A model generated the notes under the pieces. That model was not told the DNA's origin and did no database searches. It was given only the letters and a program-made list of their open reading frames with translations. This document shows, one piece after another, positions 39,212 through 49,398 of a DNA stretch of 64,000 nt (position 1 is its first letter; every line of letters starts with the position of its first letter). This DNA comes from Daphnia carinata (Eukaryota; Arthropoda; Branchiopoda; Diplostraca; Daphniidae): the NCBI RefSeq assembly GCF_022539665.2, contig NC_081339.1:1116001-1180000 (forward strand). The letters are read 5' to 3'. A program made the position numbers and the translations under genes.

Positions 39212-41844
39212 TTATTTACCACTTGCATCTCCGCTCTGAAGCTCTTCGACATTTGACTGATGGAGATCATGGAATGTCTGCAGTTGTTCAGCTCTATCCA
39301 TCCATAAAGTGATCTAAGTTGATTGATGTAGTAAAGGAAGTAGCAACCGCGCCATCGCGTGCAAAATTTACATCTTTGAAAAAACTTTGAAATATGTTTA
39401 GCATCGAACCTGAAGACGAAGCAATTCTCTCCTACGCCCCTTGGATTCGCTTCGAAGCAGAGGAATCAGTTTCTCCAGCGCCGCTTTGTAGCGCTGTATG
39501 GGACAGAAGTTTAATCAGATGACTTCAATTTAAGGTAACCAGTATGCAACCTCTAATGCAACCGCGTGCTGCCCCTCGCCGTCGTATTGAACTCCTTCCA
39601 ATCCAATTTCAAGTGCCGACAATAAATCTGGAGTAGTGGACGAAAGGGATTCTATAGGAAAAACAAGTAAGGTTTATGGGTAATAGCCCAAATCTGTGAA
39701 CATATGGGTTCAATGACAATCATTTCTGAATTTCTTTGATTAGCTTACGAAGTTCTTGGAATGTTGGTGACATATTTGCACGCCAATCGCGAGATAGCGG
39801 TGCTTCAGCGGAGAGAGTATTCTGTTTTAGGACATTTTCTGAGCTTTCGATTTCTTGAATTCGACGTGAACATACATCAAGTCTTTTTCTAATTTGGGCG
39901 TCCCGTACAGTAGCAACATCAGCTGTTACAAAATAAAATTTAAAGAGAGAAAATAGAAGGTTGATTTGCGAGTAAAAAAACTACAGAGGTCCGGATGCGA
40001 GATGATACCTGAAATCAAACGATTTAGGAGTGTTTGCGCTTGACGGTAGAGAGTGACAGCTTCGCCTCTTCGGTTCCACTTGTCCATATTCTGAGCTCGC
40101 TCAAAAACTAACTTGGCTTCCGTTTCGGCTACGTTACATGACGCAACGGACGCTCTCACGAAGGGATGATTAAAAAATTCTTCATATGTCATTCGTTTAT
40201 TTGGATCCTTTTGCAATAAACGTTCTAGGAGGTCCCTGCAGTCCGCTGAGATGTCTTTGGTAGTTGGTATCTGCCATTGCCAACACATACGGAAGACAAG
40301 GAAAAACAAGCAGAACAAAGCATACTGAGTAATACATCGAAATGAAATGAATAAAATAATATAAAATAAAACAATAAAGAAATTTTTTTTAGTAAAAACA
40401 AAAAAGTTTACAGTTATGGCAGCTTTGCTTTGAATGTTTTCCACTAATTCTTTCAAGCTGCTGGACGAGCATGGAGGTTTACCAAATAAGCATTCGTACA
40501 GAATTACACCGGTTGACCATAGATCGACAGAGGCATCATAGCTTTCTCGTCGGAGAATCTCTGGGGCCATATATAACGGAGATCCTCTAAAAGATGTTTC
40601 TCTTTGTCGGTTTTTAAGCGACTGTGCTAAACCAAAATCTGTGCAATAAGAGAGAAAAAAAAAAATAAGTTTTTGAATCTATCCATCAATACGTCTAATC
40701 GTACCAGCCAATTTTAAAATAGGATTCCTTCGAGAAGTTAATAACAAATTACTGGGTTTAAGATCCATGTGGACAATGTTATGCTGCCGCAGGTATTGCA
40801 GAGCAGACGCTAGCTGGCATAGAAACGATTTGCATATCTTCTCTTGTAACTGTTTATGACTTCTAACAAAAACAGAAAGATCCCCACCTTCACAGTATTC
40901 CATGATTATGTAGATGAAACTGAAAAGAAGAACAAGCTTTAATATGAAATGAAAAAAATTATCTTCTGTTTGTTAAAAATAAATTTCTTTAGTTAAAAAG
41001 GGTTTCTTAGGCAATATAGTTTTTACGTAATCAGTTATCATGGGCGAGGTATTTTATCATGGACGACATACAATTTTTGAAAACATATTTTCACACACAC
41101 ACCCGCAAAAATTAAATCGACAAAAACTAAAAAGATTTTCCATGAGCTTCTTTAGTCCACCACCAATAACAATCAGGTGAATTCAACAGCACCCACTGAC
41201 TCGCTTGAGTGAAGAACATGTTTCCCAATAGTTGAATTTACTTATGGATTTCTGTGCTTTTCAGCAATATCAGTTATTGTCATCAAGTAGGGATGTACCC
41301 TTTAACAACTTACATTACAAGGAATGTGGGATCTATCATATTGTGCCATTGACCTTAGGTTCATAAACACAACTTATTTTAAGTTTCACCAGGAATCATA
41401 TATTATTGGTATAATTTACATCCAAGAGCCAGATTAGCCTAATTAACTGGACAATTAAATCAATTGCATTCACAATGTTTTGTCTGCATATTTGTAAGAA
41501 CTTACTTTTCATCCCAGCTGAAATCTATCATTTGAATGATGTGAGGATGTCTTAAAAGTTTTAAAGCTTCAATTTCATGTATAATATTATCCACCGTATT
41601 TGCAGATAGCTCATTCTTGACTATGCATTTAACAGCGACAACTTGTTTGCTGTTATTCTAAATAAAAATATTACACTTTGTAACAGCCACCTCCAATTAG
41701 AAATAAGAGTAATGTTATTTCCTATTTCTAACTGAATCCATAATATACACTTACCACAAATCGGTATGCTTTGTAGACTTCAGAAAAAGTTCCACTTCCA
41801 ATTTTGGTAATAAGAATAAATCCAGGTATTCGCGGCAATGGCAT
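39212..41844 (-). CDS. ULK3: Serine/threonine kinase ULK3 with two MIT domains
   Basis: Nine exons (right to left): 41,844-41,755, 41,657-41,506, 40,919-40,705, 40,638-40,412, 40,270-40,009, 39,922-39,749, 39,651-39,551, 39,493-39,410, 39,313-39,212. All join in phase, giving 468 residues (human ULK3 has 472). The kinase has a glycine loop (KIGSGTFSEVYK, residues 14-25), the ATP lysine in VVAVKC (about 40), a catalytic loop HMDLKPSN with Asp133 (HLD in human ULK3), DFG 153-155 and APE 177-179. Two MIT-type helical regions follow, at about 270-315 (AETEAKLVFERAQNMDKW) and about 375-445 (LLSALEIGLEG, then RYKAALEKLIPLL). ULK3 family kinases act in Hedgehog/GLI regulation, autophagy and the ESCRT abscission checkpoint, the last through MIT binding to ESCRT-III. 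Catalytic residues are intact. The GTTGCA donor of exon 7 is weak but is the only one that keeps the homology. The first ATG with good family alignment was taken as start. Confidence 0.95.
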
Positions 41845-42116
41845 ATCCAAATTCCACACACAGGAAATGCTCGGTGTTTTTTTATATGATACAGCCCGCC
41901 CAACTTATAGCTCATATAAATGAATTGGAATGGAACTACCAGTTTGCTATTCCTTAACTACCTATAGTGGTTCGTACCACCCAGCTTAGAAAAGGTAAAC
42001 AATTCCAACTTGGTCTCCGTCACCTAGGCCAACCGTTTGGCTCTTGGCCTAAGCCAATGGTTTTGCGAAGGCCCTTCTAACCGAAGCGCTTTTTCTTCTT
42101 GAGCTAAATCACTTAC
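41845..42116. other. Upstream region of ULK3
   Basis: Short interval between the ULK3 start codon and the transposon nest; it should include the 5' UTR and promoter. No clear TATA box was identified on the minus strand. Confidence 0.4.
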
Positions 42117-42192
42117 TAGGGCTCGGCCCCGATCGTCTTTGATCGGGGCAAACCGCGGTTTTTCTTTTTAAAATCGTCAAACCGTCGGTTCG
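42117..42192 (+). mobile_element. Left end of hAT-like MITE copy 1, separated from its body
   Basis: Starts with TAGGGCTCGGCCCCGATCG, the same terminus as the complete MITE at 44,647. It runs for 76 bp up to CCGTCGGTTCG, where homology stops. The rest of this copy resumes at 44,286 with the same GTCGGTTCG, so 42,193-44,285 is an insertion. Confidence 0.85.
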
Positions 42193-42227
42193 CAACATGG
42201 TCTCACTACATATGTACTAAGTAGTAC

Positions 42228-42959
42228 CAGAGTCATAGAAACCTGGTTGCTCTACGCTGTGTGTAAATGCTACAAGGGTTTGTGGTGACTTGTGGTCCTT
42301 TTCTGGCAGTTAAATAGCGAACCTAGCGGTTTTGGTGGAGTACTACAAGGTACCCAACCAATGAGCTATGTCCTGCCAAAATTTTGACAGCCAATCATAG
42401 CAGACCCGCCAAACGAGGGGGAAGTACTTAGTACTTTACTCCAGCGGTTTGTACTTAGAGTAGTCGGATGGCTAAGTCAAGCGTGTCATTCAAGCATGGC
42501 CTACTGTAATAACGGCCTGTCAGCGCGCAATACTTCTTGCGCAAATAAGTTAATTGTTAGAGGCTTAATAGATATAATACTAATATAAAATTACGTAATA
42601 TAAAATTTTAATACAGAATTGCAATGAGTGGAAAAACAGTAGAAAGTGGAACCTAGCGCAGCGCGTGGCCAGCATACGTTAGGAAATGGAAAAAAGAAAA
42701 TGCAGCGGCTAGATTCGAACTCGGGTCTCCCGCACTGCAATCGGAGGTGCTATCCACTAGGGCTTTCAACTGATGATTTGTATGTCGTTTTCTTATGGTT
42801 TTCCTTTAAGATGTTAGGATATCTCTAATTCTAGTCAACAGATGGCTCTTTGTCGCTGCCAGCTCCGCCCACAAAATCGGTGAAATCGGGACCACAAGTC
42901 ACCACAAACCCTTGTAGCATCTACACACAGCGTAGAGCAACCAGGTTTCTATGACTCTG
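42228..42959. mobile_element. 0.73-kb TIR element nested in the 2.1-kb element
   Basis: The 71-bp ends (42,228-42,298 and 42,889-42,959) are inverted repeats with a single mismatch, beginning CAGAGTCATAGAAACCTGGT. Flanks GTAGTAC (left) and ATAGTAC (right) are a near-perfect 7-bp duplication. CAG...CTG termini are compatible with hAT-like elements, but the duplication length is ambiguous. The high TIR identity, compared with the diverged TIRs of the host element, makes it the younger insertion. It carries a tRNA-like segment. Confidence 0.85.
42702..42775 (-). repeat. tRNA-derived SINE-like sequence inside the nested element
   Basis: On the minus strand an A-box-like TAGTGGATAGCACC is followed by GATTGCAGTGCGGGAGACCC and a good B box (GAGTTCGAATC), with tRNA-like spacing. 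Similar in layout to the copy at 13,529-13,600. No paired acceptor stem was verified. Confidence 0.55.
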
Positions 42960-43049
42960 ATAGTACATAGTTGCAGATGCACTTTTTCTTATGGGCTAAA
43001 AGCGCAGGGCGTTAGTCAATTGTTTTTTGGTATTCTGTCTGATTGTAAT

Positions 43050-43130
43050 TTTTCCACGCGGAGGGCGCGATAAAACGTAGTTTTCCACGCGGAAGGCGCG
43101 ATAAAACGTAATTTTCCACGCGGAATGTGG
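43050..43130. repeat. 31-bp tandem repeat, 2.6 copies
   Basis: TTTTCCACGCGGAGGGCGCG plus ATAAAACGTAG repeats at 43,050, 43,081 and 43,112 (last partial). It lies inside the 2.1-kb TIR element. Confidence 0.9.
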
Positions 43131-43910
43131 AAAAAGACCCTTAAAATTGTAAATCAAATGAGAACCGACGAAATAAATTTGTTTAACTTATCTTAGTTAA
43201 TTTTTGCGATTTTCTATAAGACGGATATTAAAATTCCCTAGCCACAAACAAAATTTAAATATTTAATTATAATTAAATTTTTTTACACCTACTTACAATT
43301 TGAACTTGGCGCGGTAAGAAAATGGCCGCCATAATGGTTTGTCAAAAATCACTTTTTCAAACCTCATTTTTGGGGTTAAATGTAGCATCTTAAAAGCAAT
43401 CGTTTATAACAACTTGTTCCTGGAATCACCAGCAACAAAAATATTATAATGATTTCATATTTTGACGAAGATTAAGCATCAAACGATCAATGCAAAGTTT
43501 CGTCTTTTTGACACACCCCCTCCCCTTTCTAAAATCATAAAAGCCTTTAATAATTATTTATGAGGAAAATAAACAGTTAAAATTGTCAAATTTTGCATCA
43601 ATCGATAGCTCTTTTCAACAGCTATCTATTTCTATGAAATTTATGGTAAATTTTTAGAAAAGGAAAAAGTATAAGCGCAATATCAATTTTTTTGTTTTTA
43701 TCAGTTGCGTCCATTACAACCTTAGATTGAGAAACAACAAAAACACATTTTGCCTTTAAGATTTTTTCTATTTGAAAATGTTGATTACAATTACTTAAAA
43801 TGGATAGCCCTTACCAAGGGCTATCCATCTATCCATCCGGCTCTCTTATATTCGTTTATTTCAATTACAATAACTATTGTACATATACATAATAGTAATA
43901 TATATTTTAT

Positions 43911-44009
43911 AATTGTATGTATGTATAAATATATAAATATAATTGTACGTATGTATAAATATATAAATATAATTGTACGTATGTATAAATATATATATAT
44001 AATTGTAAT
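43911..44009. repeat. 30-bp tandem repeat, 3.3 copies
   Basis: AATTGTACGTATGTATAAAT plus ATATAAATAT repeats three times at 43,911, 43,941 and 43,971, then trails off. The Tyr/Ile-rich open frames overlapping it are products of the repeat. Confidence 0.9.
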
Positions 44010-44285
44010 ATAGTGTATATATGTGTATTTATTACATTGTAGTATTTATATACGTTATCATAGTATTGTAAATATAAATTTATACAAACCGAATTAATAT
44101 TATTCGCTTCGAAAAAATTAAGACACGCGCTACACGCATTTTTGTTTAACTGGTTTAACTTTAACGGTTTAACCATTAAAGCAACCAAATCAAAGCCCTG
44201 GGGGCGACAACACACACTTTCCCCATAAAGAAAACTGTAGGCGCGATTATGTACTAAGTAGTACATATTGCCTCGTGACCAGCCT

Positions 44286-44545
44286 GTCGGTTCGGTTTGG
44301 CCATTTTTGACTGCGGTTTGGTTTTTGGTTTTTAACTGGGCAAAACCGGTTTGAACCGACATAAAACTTTTTTTTGAAATTTTGCCGAAATTCCAAATCA
44401 AGTAATTATCAATAATTGTTGTGAGCGTAATGGCGGTCAGCAACTTGTTATAAATCAAATTTCCGATCAGACTTGTAAAAGTGTAAACCATGCAAAATCG
44501 CGGTGTAAACCACAGTTTACACGGTGGGTACAAGCTGCGGGTACA
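44286..44545 (+). mobile_element. Body of hAT-like MITE copy 1, right end lost
   Basis: Collinear with 44,715-44,905 of the intact MITE (GTCGGTTCGGTTTGGCCATT, later AATTCCAAATCAAGTAATTA and AAATTTCCGATCAGACTTGT). It then passes into a short degenerate repeat-rich stretch and stops without the right terminal repeat. Together with 42,117-42,192 it makes one older copy. Confidence 0.8.
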
Positions 44546-44646
44546 AATCGCTTGCATACCTGGCTTTGACATTTTAAATTCGTCTGCTGGGGTGACATTA
44601 CACTTTTTTCCTATTGGCCAATTTTGGTCAAGTAGCCCCAGGCAAT

Positions 44647-45168
44647 TAGGGCTCGGCCCCGATCGTCTTTGACCGGGGCAAACCGCGGTTTTTCATTTAA
44701 AAATCGTCAACCCGTCGGTTCGGTTTGGTCATTTTTAACTGCGGTTCGGTTTTCGGTTTGCAGTTGGGACAAACCGGTTTGAACCGCCATAAAATTTTTT
44801 TTTTATTTTGCTGAAATTCCAAATCAAGTAATTATCGCTAATTGATGTGAGCGTAATGGCGATCAGCAACTTGTTGTAAATCAAATTTCCGATCAGACTT
44901 GTAGGCATCGCGATCGAAAATTGGTCGATCCATCCGCCATCTAGCGACAAAATTTGTTACTAATGTTATTGTCCTATGCAAACCGCAAATCCGCGGTGCA
45001 AACCGTAAAACCACGGTGCAAACCATAAAACCGCGGTACAAACCGTCAAACCGCGGCTCTATCGGTTTGGAAAAAACGGCAAACCGAACCGCACCGGTTT
45101 GTCCTTTAAAAAAAAAAACCGCGCGGGTCGGCCAAAATCGTGCCCGATCGTCGCGGGGCCGAGCCCTA
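44647..45168. mobile_element. Complete hAT-like MITE, 522 bp, 8-bp TSD
   Basis: Terminal inverted repeats TAGGGCTCGGCCCC and GGGGCCGAGCCCTA bound the element. It is flanked on both sides by CAGGCAAT (44,639-44,646 and 45,169-45,176). An 8-bp duplication with TAGGG/CAGGG-type ends is the hAT signature. The interior has repeated CCGCGGTGCAAACCGTAAAA-like units at 44,978-45,056. It has no coding capacity and would depend on a transposase elsewhere. Confidence 0.92.
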
Positions 45169-45176
45169 CAGGCAAT

Positions 45177-46347
45177 ATCGACTGGCGGAAATAGTGGACG
45201 ACTTCAAGGTCGTAAATCTGAAACGCTACTTTAGCCATTAAGCTTTGAATTTGCATGTAAAGATATTAATATAAATTAATTCCGATTTTATAAAAACATA
45301 GCTACGTAAGAGATCTGCATTATTTCGGAAAAGTTATGCTTTCCAATCACGATAAATAGCCAAACGGGAGGCTTTTTGAGTCAAAATTCCGGATTTAATA
45401 CGCCATTATGGCAGCTTTTAGTTTTTTTTTTTAATTATTTTGAAACCCCAGATAATCTAACAATTACTTTTTAACAAATCTACTTTGTTATGGTTTTTTA
45501 ATTTCTTCAATATTTAAGCCGTAATTGGAAATAATGGGTATTAAACAGAACTATAACATACCGGACAATGAATAGTTCATTTAAATACGAAAGATGCGTA
45601 AATGGCGAAATTCTCGATTTATCGTAGCGTTAAGCAACGAAATCTTTCGGCATATTATTGAATGCGAAGTTTCACCAAAAGAAAACCAACTTGGCTGTGA
45701 AATGACAGCATTTTCTAGAGATTCATAAAAACATATGATTGAAGGAAAAAAAGTAATGATTCGAAAGGTAAAATTTATTATTTTGCCTATTATTATTTTA
45801 CTTTTTAAAAGGTAAAATAATAACTCAAAATAAAACTCAAAAAATAAAACTAAAATAATAACTCAATAAAAAGACAAAGTATAATTTGTTTGTTCATTTA
45901 TTGTTTGACATATTCATATGTTAGATATGAATACAAGTAAAGACTTAATGCCACAGTGGTTTTGATGTGTTGCCTGCATATTTCTTCTTAAGTTAATCCT
46001 AAACCAATCTTCAGACCATCTTGGTAATATTTCTATTTGGAATTTCTGAAACTTGACACTAATAGAGTCGAAAGTCCTTTTTGGTTTCCGTAGATGAAAA
46101 ACGATGCTATTTGTGTATCGGAATAGCGATCGGATATGCCAACAGTATACAACTTGTAACTGTCTTAGGATCTGTCACACACCTCATAAAAATTCTTCGC
46201 TGTTAGACCCTCTTTTCCGTTTGAGGTCGATGTAAGTTGAATGCCTTCACATAATGTTCTTACCCTAAATGTAGTAGACCCGCCGGTAGGTCAGTAACAA
46301 TCGACACAAACATAAAGGTGGCGCAGACATCCAATGGGCTCCCAATT
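45177..46347. other. AT-rich spacer, no gene supported
   Basis: No recognisable gene. Around 45,780-45,870 the sequence is a loose repeat of AAAATAATAACTC-like units. The minus strand near 46,200-46,290 might hold a further decayed YIF1 piece (a VRTL-type motif), but I do not call it. Confidence 0.4.
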
Positions 46348-46805
46348 TCACGGCATTTCTTCGAGGAAAGAGTGTACACCAACATTTATGAGAGCTAAAT
46401 GATAGGCTGATGGCATAATGAAGCTAACTACGACAGCAACAATCATTCTGAAACAAAAAAAATATATATATTTAAAGAATAATTCTACACATGTAAATAT
46501 TACTGATTAATTGATACCCGACGTATTTGTAAGATGAAGATGCCAGAAATGAATTAAGTTTCGTTTTCAATATTCATAACATCAAGCATCATCCTAACGA
46601 TGAAAACTTCAAGAAGCGCCCAGATTAATGCTTTGCTTGCAAGATTGCCTAATCCTTCAGGACTGAAAAGCTCTTGAATGCCAAGTGATATTCCGCCAAT
46701 TGGCAAATATATGACAAAAGCCATTGCAGGTATGTAGAGGTCAGGTGCATTCAGTTCAGATCGAGGTTGGAATGGTTCGTCCGGATTGTACTTGACCGAC
46801 CAGCC
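46348..46805 (-). pseudogene. YIF1-like membrane trafficking protein, partial pseudogene
   Basis: Exon 46,805-46,518 encodes WSVKYNPDEPF, then LNAPDLYIPAMAFVIYLPIG, LGIQELFSPEGLGNLASKAL and WALLEVF. It aligns with the YIF1 core (NAPDLYIP, the first membrane helix, FSPE.LG..AS.AL.W...EV). After LDVMNIENE a one-base frameshift leads to a stop; in the next frame the homology resumes as LASSSYKYVG at the donor GTATCA. The second exon (46,447-46,348) follows a good TTTCAG acceptor and continues MIVAVVVSFIMPSAYHLAL, then stops at MP-TGA. YIF1 proteins work with YIP1 in ER-Golgi vesicle traffic. The N-terminal exons and the C-terminus are missing and gag-derived sequence lies upstream, so this is a truncated copy, not the functional gene. 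Confidence 0.75.
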
Positions 46806-47192
46806 CTAAATGCAAAGAGAATGAATTACGTTATTAATCTCCAACTTATGTACAACAATTGTATTTTCAAAACGCCATCTTTGTGTAAAACATATTAATT
46901 GTGTACCTTTTTCAAATAGGGGTAGGGCTGTTTTGGCGCAAAACCCCTATAAGTTGGGTTCGGTACTTTAAGTCTAGACATTTTTTTCTAATGCCCCAGG
47001 AGTTACGAAAAATGTCTGGAAAAAGTAGTTTATACCCTTTTTTGTTTTACCCCCAACCCCCATGCCACAGGCTACTGGAGCACCTTTTTAGAGGTCTTCG
47101 ACCAGCCCTTTTCAGAAACCACAAACCTGTGAAGAATTTTTTGAGTAAGCAAAAGTCTCTACAGAGACATCAATGATGTCAGACGCTAGAGG
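46806..47192. other. Spacer, no gene seen
   Basis: Acceptor-side flank of the YIF1 fragment, then unique sequence up to the gag remnant. No open frame of interest. Confidence 0.4.
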
Positions 47193-47527
47193 ATGGAAGG
47201 ATCTACGGCAGAACCTCAAAAGTCGTTTGATCAAGTTGCAAACCTTTCAGTGGTCTACCCGGATCAACAAGATCTTATAAAAGCGATGCATGAAGTCATT
47301 CAAGAAACTTTTGAGAAACTATTTGAACAAGGAAATCAATAGCAAGGAAAGCCAAGAGGGCCATTCAGACGTAAAGGACGCACAAGAAGCGATAAACCAC
47401 AGTGTTACTACTGTAAGAAGCAGGACACATTGCCGGGAATTGTTTCAAAAATCCTGAATCTGAAAATTATAAGGGTCCACCAAAAGACGATGGAGCTGGG
47501 ACAACCTTAAAAGAAAAACCACCCTAG
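47193..47527 (+). pseudogene. Gypsy gag C-terminus with CCHC zinc knuckle
   Basis: ATG at 47,193 opens MEGSTAEPQKSFDQVANLS, then a helical region and a TAG stop. The same frame then gives a basic stretch (GKPRGPFRRKGRTRSDKPQ) and CYYCKK. A one-base deletion shifts the remaining knuckle, GHIAGNC, into the next frame, so a CX2CX4HX4C nucleocapsid motif is recognisable but broken. Retroviral-type knuckles bind element RNA. This could be the gag missing from the Gypsy copies at 50-57 kb, but the link is not proven. Confidence 0.75.
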
Positions 47528-48011
47528 CAAATGGAAACCGGCTGGAGATGCGTTTCAGTTGAATCTTTCGTTTGCGTTTTGCGAATAAAACGCAGATTTC
47601 AGACGTTAATTATCTGCCAATAAATGCGCAGTTCTAACGGTTTCCAGACTAATTTTTGCAAGACGATATTAATGCTAGTTGTAAAAACCTTTCTCTTACT
47701 GATTTTAAACGTTTTTTCTACTTGGTTGCAGTACGATGGTACCGTTTAAATACGGTACATGAAAGATAAAGTAAATACGTACGTATTCCGTATGTAATTT
47801 AATTTTGTACTAGAACGAAATCAGTATAAAAATAAGATTCTATACCCAATTTCAGTAAAAGATGTATTAAATAATGAAACAGTAAATCACGTTTTACCAA
47901 GGAAACATTTTATTTTTCACGTTCCCCATCCATAAAACTTCCACGTTTTTGGAAAATGCTTATCGGAAAATGTTGAAACTAAGAAAAGCAATCAAAAATA
48001 AAAATGTTTAC
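47528..48011. other. AT-rich spacer
   Basis: No gene seen. It lies between the gag remnant and the inverted DUF4806-like copy, and would correspond to sequence beyond 64,000 in the mirror arm. Confidence 0.4.
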
Positions 48012-48569
48012 TTAGGCTGCTGTGGTTGATCCTACTGATGGTATCCGAAATGTTTGAATGGCTTCATCAAGATGATTAATATGGATTTGTAAATTTGAGT
48101 ACACGTCTTTATCTTTTTTTCCTTTAGACAGTCTGCAATGTCTTGTGGATTACCACTTCTTTCCGCTTCCGCTTTTAGTTCCACAATTTTTTAAAATATA
48201 GTTGACTTGAAGTCCTCGTCCGTTAATTGTTAGGATGTTCGTCATTCCATTTATTCCAGGGCGTGGATCTTTCCTTCTTTCACCCGTCTTCCACTGCATT
48301 TCCTCGCAAAGCTGTTTCGATACGAGCATGGAAAATGATAAGCTGACAAAGACATTTTTGGTTTGGCTTCTTATCTTTAGTTCATTCATGCTATGGCAAA
48401 GGTAATGAACTGTACTGACTGACAATGAAATGTCAATGAAAGCGTCCTCTAAAATAAGTAGAGCATCGAGGCTTTCGCATGGAATTCGTTTGATTGTTTC
48501 TTCCAAAACACTGCAATGGTAGCTATTAGCAGTTGTGGGAGGATTGTTGCTTCCATTGGTTGAAACCAT
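48012..48569 (-). pseudogene. DUF4806-like C-terminal exon, inverted truncated copy
   Basis: The open frame 48,569-48,150 starts MVSTNGSNNPPTTANSYHC and is nearly identical (I count about five differences over 92 residues) to the last visible exon of the plus-strand gene at 63,669-64,000. Features such as IPCESLDALLILEDAFIDIS and FSMLVSKQLCEEMQWKTGER resemble the DUF4806 domain. Two frame changes near 48,170 and 48,115, the second next to an A-run, are needed to reach a plausible C-terminus ending at TAA 48,012-48,014. The upstream exons are absent. A promoter-like segment sits 180 bp upstream, so transcription of this fragment is possible. Confidence 0.7.
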
Positions 48570-48592
48570 ATTTTCACACTGGACTTTACTTT

Positions 48593-49014
48593 GTTAATGA
48601 ATTGTATTGAATTTTAAGAAAGAATACAAGACATAGCAGAAATGACGAATAACTACACTTTACTTAACTTTGAACGTGAAGAGAACTGTAGGGGGAAACT
48701 TGAAGAGAACTTAAGAACTGTAAGAACTGAACTAGGGTTAAAAATGTGTGGGCTTTTATACCCTCGTTAAGGATATACGCCCCATCTCTAGGGTTACATA
48801 AATTCAAGGAATGATTAATTTCTAACAGATTATTTGCGTGTTGCAACTTCTTTTCAAGAGAAGCTGCATGGTACGCCTATTTGATCGTTGGTTGTCATGT
48901 CATTTTCACAAATGACAACCACGTAACTATTTTCCCTCGCGACAGGTCCCCTTTCTTCAAGACAGGCGACCCGACTGTACTAATAATCGCTAAGAGGGAA
49001 TCAAGGGCATAACA
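48593..49014 (-). promoter_or_regulatory. TATA plus initiator promoter, possibly inside an LTR
   Basis: On the minus strand TATAAAAG (48,760-48,753) is followed 32 bp later by an arthropod initiator TTCAGTT (A at 48,728), a canonical core-promoter spacing. The 5' leader runs to the ATG of the DUF4806-like fragment. The segment is bounded by TGTTATG at 49,014 and ATTAACA ending at 48,593. This 5-bp inverted terminus of 422 bp resembles a Copia-type LTR. Against an LTR: no primer-binding site follows, and the flanks TACTT and AAATA are not a target-site duplication. Confidence 0.5.
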
Positions 49015-49054
49015 AAATATTGGGGAAAATCCGTGATTTTCAAAAATTTATCAA

Positions 49055-49240
49055 AAGCTATAGTAATGATAAAGCATACGAAAGAGCGAGGTCACTTTAT
49101 CAAAGTAAAGGAAGGACTATAGTAAAAAGTCAAGCATACAATAAAGCGCGGTCACTTTAAAGAGGTAAAGGACAAAAACAACTACGGTAGAAGTCATTCA
49201 TACGATGAAGTGTGGGGAATGTGCTTTTATCCAAAAAAAA
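49055..49240. repeat. Left-arm repeats with AGCGAGGTCACTTTA-type core
   Basis: Three loose units start with TATAGTAA/TATAGTAAAAAGTC/TACGGTAGAAGTC, contain GCATACRATAAAGCG and GAGGTCACTTTA, and are about 60 bp apart. The first two carry AGCGAGGTCACTTT and AAGCGCGGTCACTTTA. The mirror arm (58,060-58,196) carries the cleaner palindrome AAAGCGAGGTCGCTTT. They lie upstream of the opposite-strand small gene in both arms. Confidence 0.7.
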
Positions 49241-49398
49241 AGGAATTTGCTACAACTACGGAACAATACAAGCGTAAGAAAAACGACTATAATTAGTGAT
49301 TCATTTGTAGATGTGATAAAAGATAAACAACGTTAGGATGCATGAGAAATTCAACTGCTGTCTTCCGTCTTCAGTTCGTTTCTTGCTTTGCTACGAGA

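Larger units (their letters stand above)
42193..44285. mobile_element. 2.1-kb TIR DNA transposon inserted in MITE copy 1
   Basis: The insertion is flanked by a perfect 9-bp duplication, GTCGGTTCG (42,184-42,192 and 44,286-44,294). The uninterrupted paralogue at 44,647-45,168 has that sequence once. Its two ends are inverted copies of each other over about 65 bp with roughly three quarters identity. For example, ATATGTACTA and TAGTACATA occur at one end and, reverse-complemented, at the other, followed by CTTTTTCTTATGGG versus GTTTTCTTTATGGGG. No transposase is recognisable inside, so it is non-autonomous. A 9-bp duplication fits Mutator-like or Merlin-like elements; the superfamily is not established. 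Part of its length is the nested element at 42,228-42,959. Confidence 0.75.

Noticed and set aside
40679..40903. Separate small kinase ORFs in the ULK3 region
   Set aside because: They are single exons of one gene; one of them reads on through a stop-free intron.
42702..42775. Functional tRNA gene
   Set aside because: A and B boxes are present, but no acceptor stem pairing was found and it lies inside a TIR element, so SINE-like is the better call.
43750..44572. Tyr/Ile-rich frames on both strands
   Set aside because: They are produced by the 30-bp AT-rich tandem repeat and the MITE body.
48593..49014. Firm solo-LTR call
   Set aside because: Terminal TGTTA/TAACA fit, but there is no target duplication and no second copy in the window, so it is left as promoter/LTR-like.
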